Shown in pieces: positions 62,325 through 64,000 of a stretch of 64,000 nt of DNA (positions are counted from its first letter, which is position 1; every line of letters begins with the position of its first letter). The notes under the pieces were generated by a model. The model had not been told where the DNA came from. It worked only from the letters and a program-made list of their open reading frames with translations, and ran no database searches. The stretch comes from Macrocystis pyrifera. Taxonomy: Eukaryota; Sar; Phaeophyceae; Laminariales; Laminariaceae. The position numbers and the translations under genes were made by a program. The stretch lies in assembly GCA_031763025.1 (NCBI GenBank), contig JASSKH010000006.1:12335979-12399978 (forward strand). Reading direction: 5' to 3'.

Positions 62325-62921
62325 ATCGTAGAACGCCTCGACGACTTTGTAAAGCACGCCTCTCACTGCGTGAGCTAGGCAACCAGGGTACCGTTTTTTT
62401 TTAATGGATATATTCTTTTGGCGGTCACCACGACTGGCGGTCGAGTTAGATCCTCTTTGCGCGGGGTGGAGAACCTTAACTCCGCACGAGGCGGATGATC
62501 GTATCACGCTCTGTGTACCTGGTACTGGTATACGGTAAGGCACCCACGGGGCAGTTACATTGTACCCCCATTGCTGTCTCTGGAAGTGGCCACACCCGAA
62601 AAACAAGAAAAATTCATTGACGCTGTCACCCACCCGTATGCAAGAAAATCCGCCTCAAAACCGGTTCTTAGTACTCGAAGGATGTATGTAGCCCACCCTT
62701 CATGCGACTCGCCCAACACCTCACGGCGCTTCGCCTTGGTGCAAGCAAAACGTCTTCCTGGTCGGTGAAAACCCGACGTGCTCCGTCCCGGCATTGTAGG
62801 GACGCGAGGGTCCATGCTCATACGACTACGGCCATGCATGATAAATAGTGCTCCGTCTCGAAAGGGATGCGTGGTCAATGGTCAAATGACTAAAGGCAAG
62901 CAACAAACGAGTACGCTCCCG

Positions 62922-62967
<46 letters not shown>
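62325..62967 (+). mobile_element. Chimeric C-tailed insertion: repeat family fused to LINE 3' end
   Basis: 62325-62850 is the extended C-tailed repeat (antisense A-box-like CACTGCGTGAGCTAG at about 62371 through GACTACGGCCATGCATGATA). At about 62852 it changes to GCTCCGTCTCGAAAGGGATG, the LINE 3' end, with GTGGTCAATGGTCAAATGAC and GGCAAGCAACAAACGAGTAC, then C homopolymer at 62921-62967. Confidence 0.78.
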
Positions 62968-62968
<1 letters not shown>

Positions 62969-63101
62969 CCCGTAGTAAAAAACAGTTGACAAGACCGCAC
63001 TTGTCACACAGTTAGCAGTTTCGGTCACTATCAAACGTTTTCCTTCTTTCAACGTACGATAAGAAACGAAAAAACACTTCTACGTTCCCTTTTCTCAGGA
63101 A

Positions 63102-63270
63102 ATGCCGTGGGGTCGCAAGTAAGAGGCTTGTCCCCTCTTCCCTGTGTCCTCCCCTTCATTCTTATCGCGCATACTGTACGTAGGGTTCATTCAGCATTCC
63201 CACTGCTCGACGATTGTCATCGTTTTTTTTTTTTTTTCTCACCTCACGCTCTCAAGCTCTCCGCCATGAG
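63102..63270 (-). mobile_element. tRNA-headed SINE, diverged body fragment
   Basis: TTATCGCGCATACTG, CAGCATTCCCACTGCTCGAC, GATTGTCATCG and CTCACGCTCTCAAGCTCTCCGC follow the order of the SINE body. A T run (about 63223-63237) interrupts it, and the head is missing. Confidence 0.6.
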
Positions 63271-63378
63271 AACAAGGCACACACATTACGTACATAGATG
63301 GCAAGGTGGAGTTTTTTGTTTGGTTTTGGGAACCCGCCGGGCTCCGATCCCCGGCCGTGATACGCTATTAATATCAGC

Positions 63379-63466
63379 CTCATCGGAAATATATTGTACC
63401 TGGCAGTGTACTTTCGTGCATATTGTGGCCGTCAAAACGTACCGTATATTTCCGATCAGGCACGTG
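63379..63466. mobile_element. Small inverted-repeat element with ATCGGAAATATA ends
   Basis: CATCGGAAATATATTGTACC left and ACCGTATATTTCCGATCAGG right, about 88 bp. It resembles family C in size and in the GGAAATATA block but has different ends. Confidence 0.55.
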
Positions 63467-63911
63467 GGTAGTTTTCGAGGTTTCGACTATTGAGACAACC
63501 GGGGGCGACCGGCTTACTATTACTACAGTACATACCAGTACAAATCAAAGGGGGTAACAGGTGGGGCGCTGCAATCGAAACAAAAGGCGGCGATCAGCAC
63601 ACCGGCAGGTGCGTAACCAGTGAGGGTTCGCCCAAAGTTCAATCGCTCTCTCTCTCTGACAACTAATGATGAGCAGACCGCCATACGGGTATATTGTCAG
63701 CCGAACAAGCCGCCGTACCCGGGAAACCCACTATACTACTTCAAGTAACCGCACGAGATGTTCTCGCCTTCCACTGACGGAGGAATGGCTTCTTCTCTAG
63801 ACTTGATTGACATCACCGTCATCGTCGAACGCACTAACGATCGAATCTTAATTTTCTGACGATGATGATGTCGAATGCACGTATTGATCGTGCGTCCAGC
63901 TGAGAAATCTT

Positions 63912-64000
63912 CCACACCTCGGACAGACAGATCACGATCGATCTGTCTACAGATAGATCATCTAGTTACTAACCGGCCGTTGTGAGAGGTTGTGCAGGAT
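63912..64000. mobile_element. MITE family B, copy 9, cut by window end
   Basis: CCACACCTCGGACAGACAGA left end and CGTTGTGAGAGGTTGTGCAG block; continues beyond the window. Confidence 0.8.

Overview
This is a repeat-rich nuclear window from a eukaryote. It carries three multi-exon genes with GT-AG introns, long introns packed with MITEs and retroelements, many homopolymers and trinucleotide repeats, and no bacterial operon structure. GC-rich exons, very long introns, TTAGGG-like interstitial tracts and a flagellar-type gene suggest a stramenopile, most likely a brown alga; the taxon is an inference from style, not from a marker gene.

Layout. 0-9 kb: mostly repeats, including two tRNA-headed SINE copies, an ATGTCGGATGGCA-ended repeat family, a hAT-like MITE with an 8-bp target duplication, and a 0.7-kb segment present twice (3.9-4.67 and 6.5-7.2 kb). 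9.3-22.4 kb, minus strand: a thioredoxin-domain protein of the TXNDC9 (phosducin-like) family, assembled here from nine exons whose reading phases all agree, with the C-terminal end but not the first exon. 23.6-39.3 kb, plus strand, divergent from TXNDC9: a large gene of at least eight exons carrying an IQ-like helix, acidic runs and an unrecognised C-terminal domain. 39.6-44 kb: retroelement copies, a 15-bp minisatellite and MITEs. 44.02-46.45 kb: a 2.4-kb DNA transposon with perfect 25-bp inverted ends and a 404-codon transposase-like ORF, inserted inside a small MITE with a 6-bp target duplication, followed by a 5'-truncated LINE that ends in poly(C) and has its own target duplication. 47.5-53.3 kb, minus strand: a low-complexity protein gene with a possible sperm-tail PG-rich-like segment. 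53.9-64 kb: more MITEs, an OTU-like protease fragment, CAG-rich tandem units, a third SINE copy with its empty site visible nearby, and a chimeric SINE-LINE insertion.

How the parts relate. TXNDC9 and the IQ-motif gene are arranged head to head with about 1.2 kb between the visible exons. The third gene may be flagellar. No joint pathway can be inferred. The most unusual material is mobile: a LINE whose 3' end is a C homopolymer, a non-autonomous family sharing its GAGTAC-plus-C tail, a nested DNA transposon that could not be placed in a superfamily, and several terminal-inverted-repeat MITE families that can be defined from the copies in this one window. All exon boundaries were found by eye from reading frame, splice consensus and phase agreement; none has transcript support.
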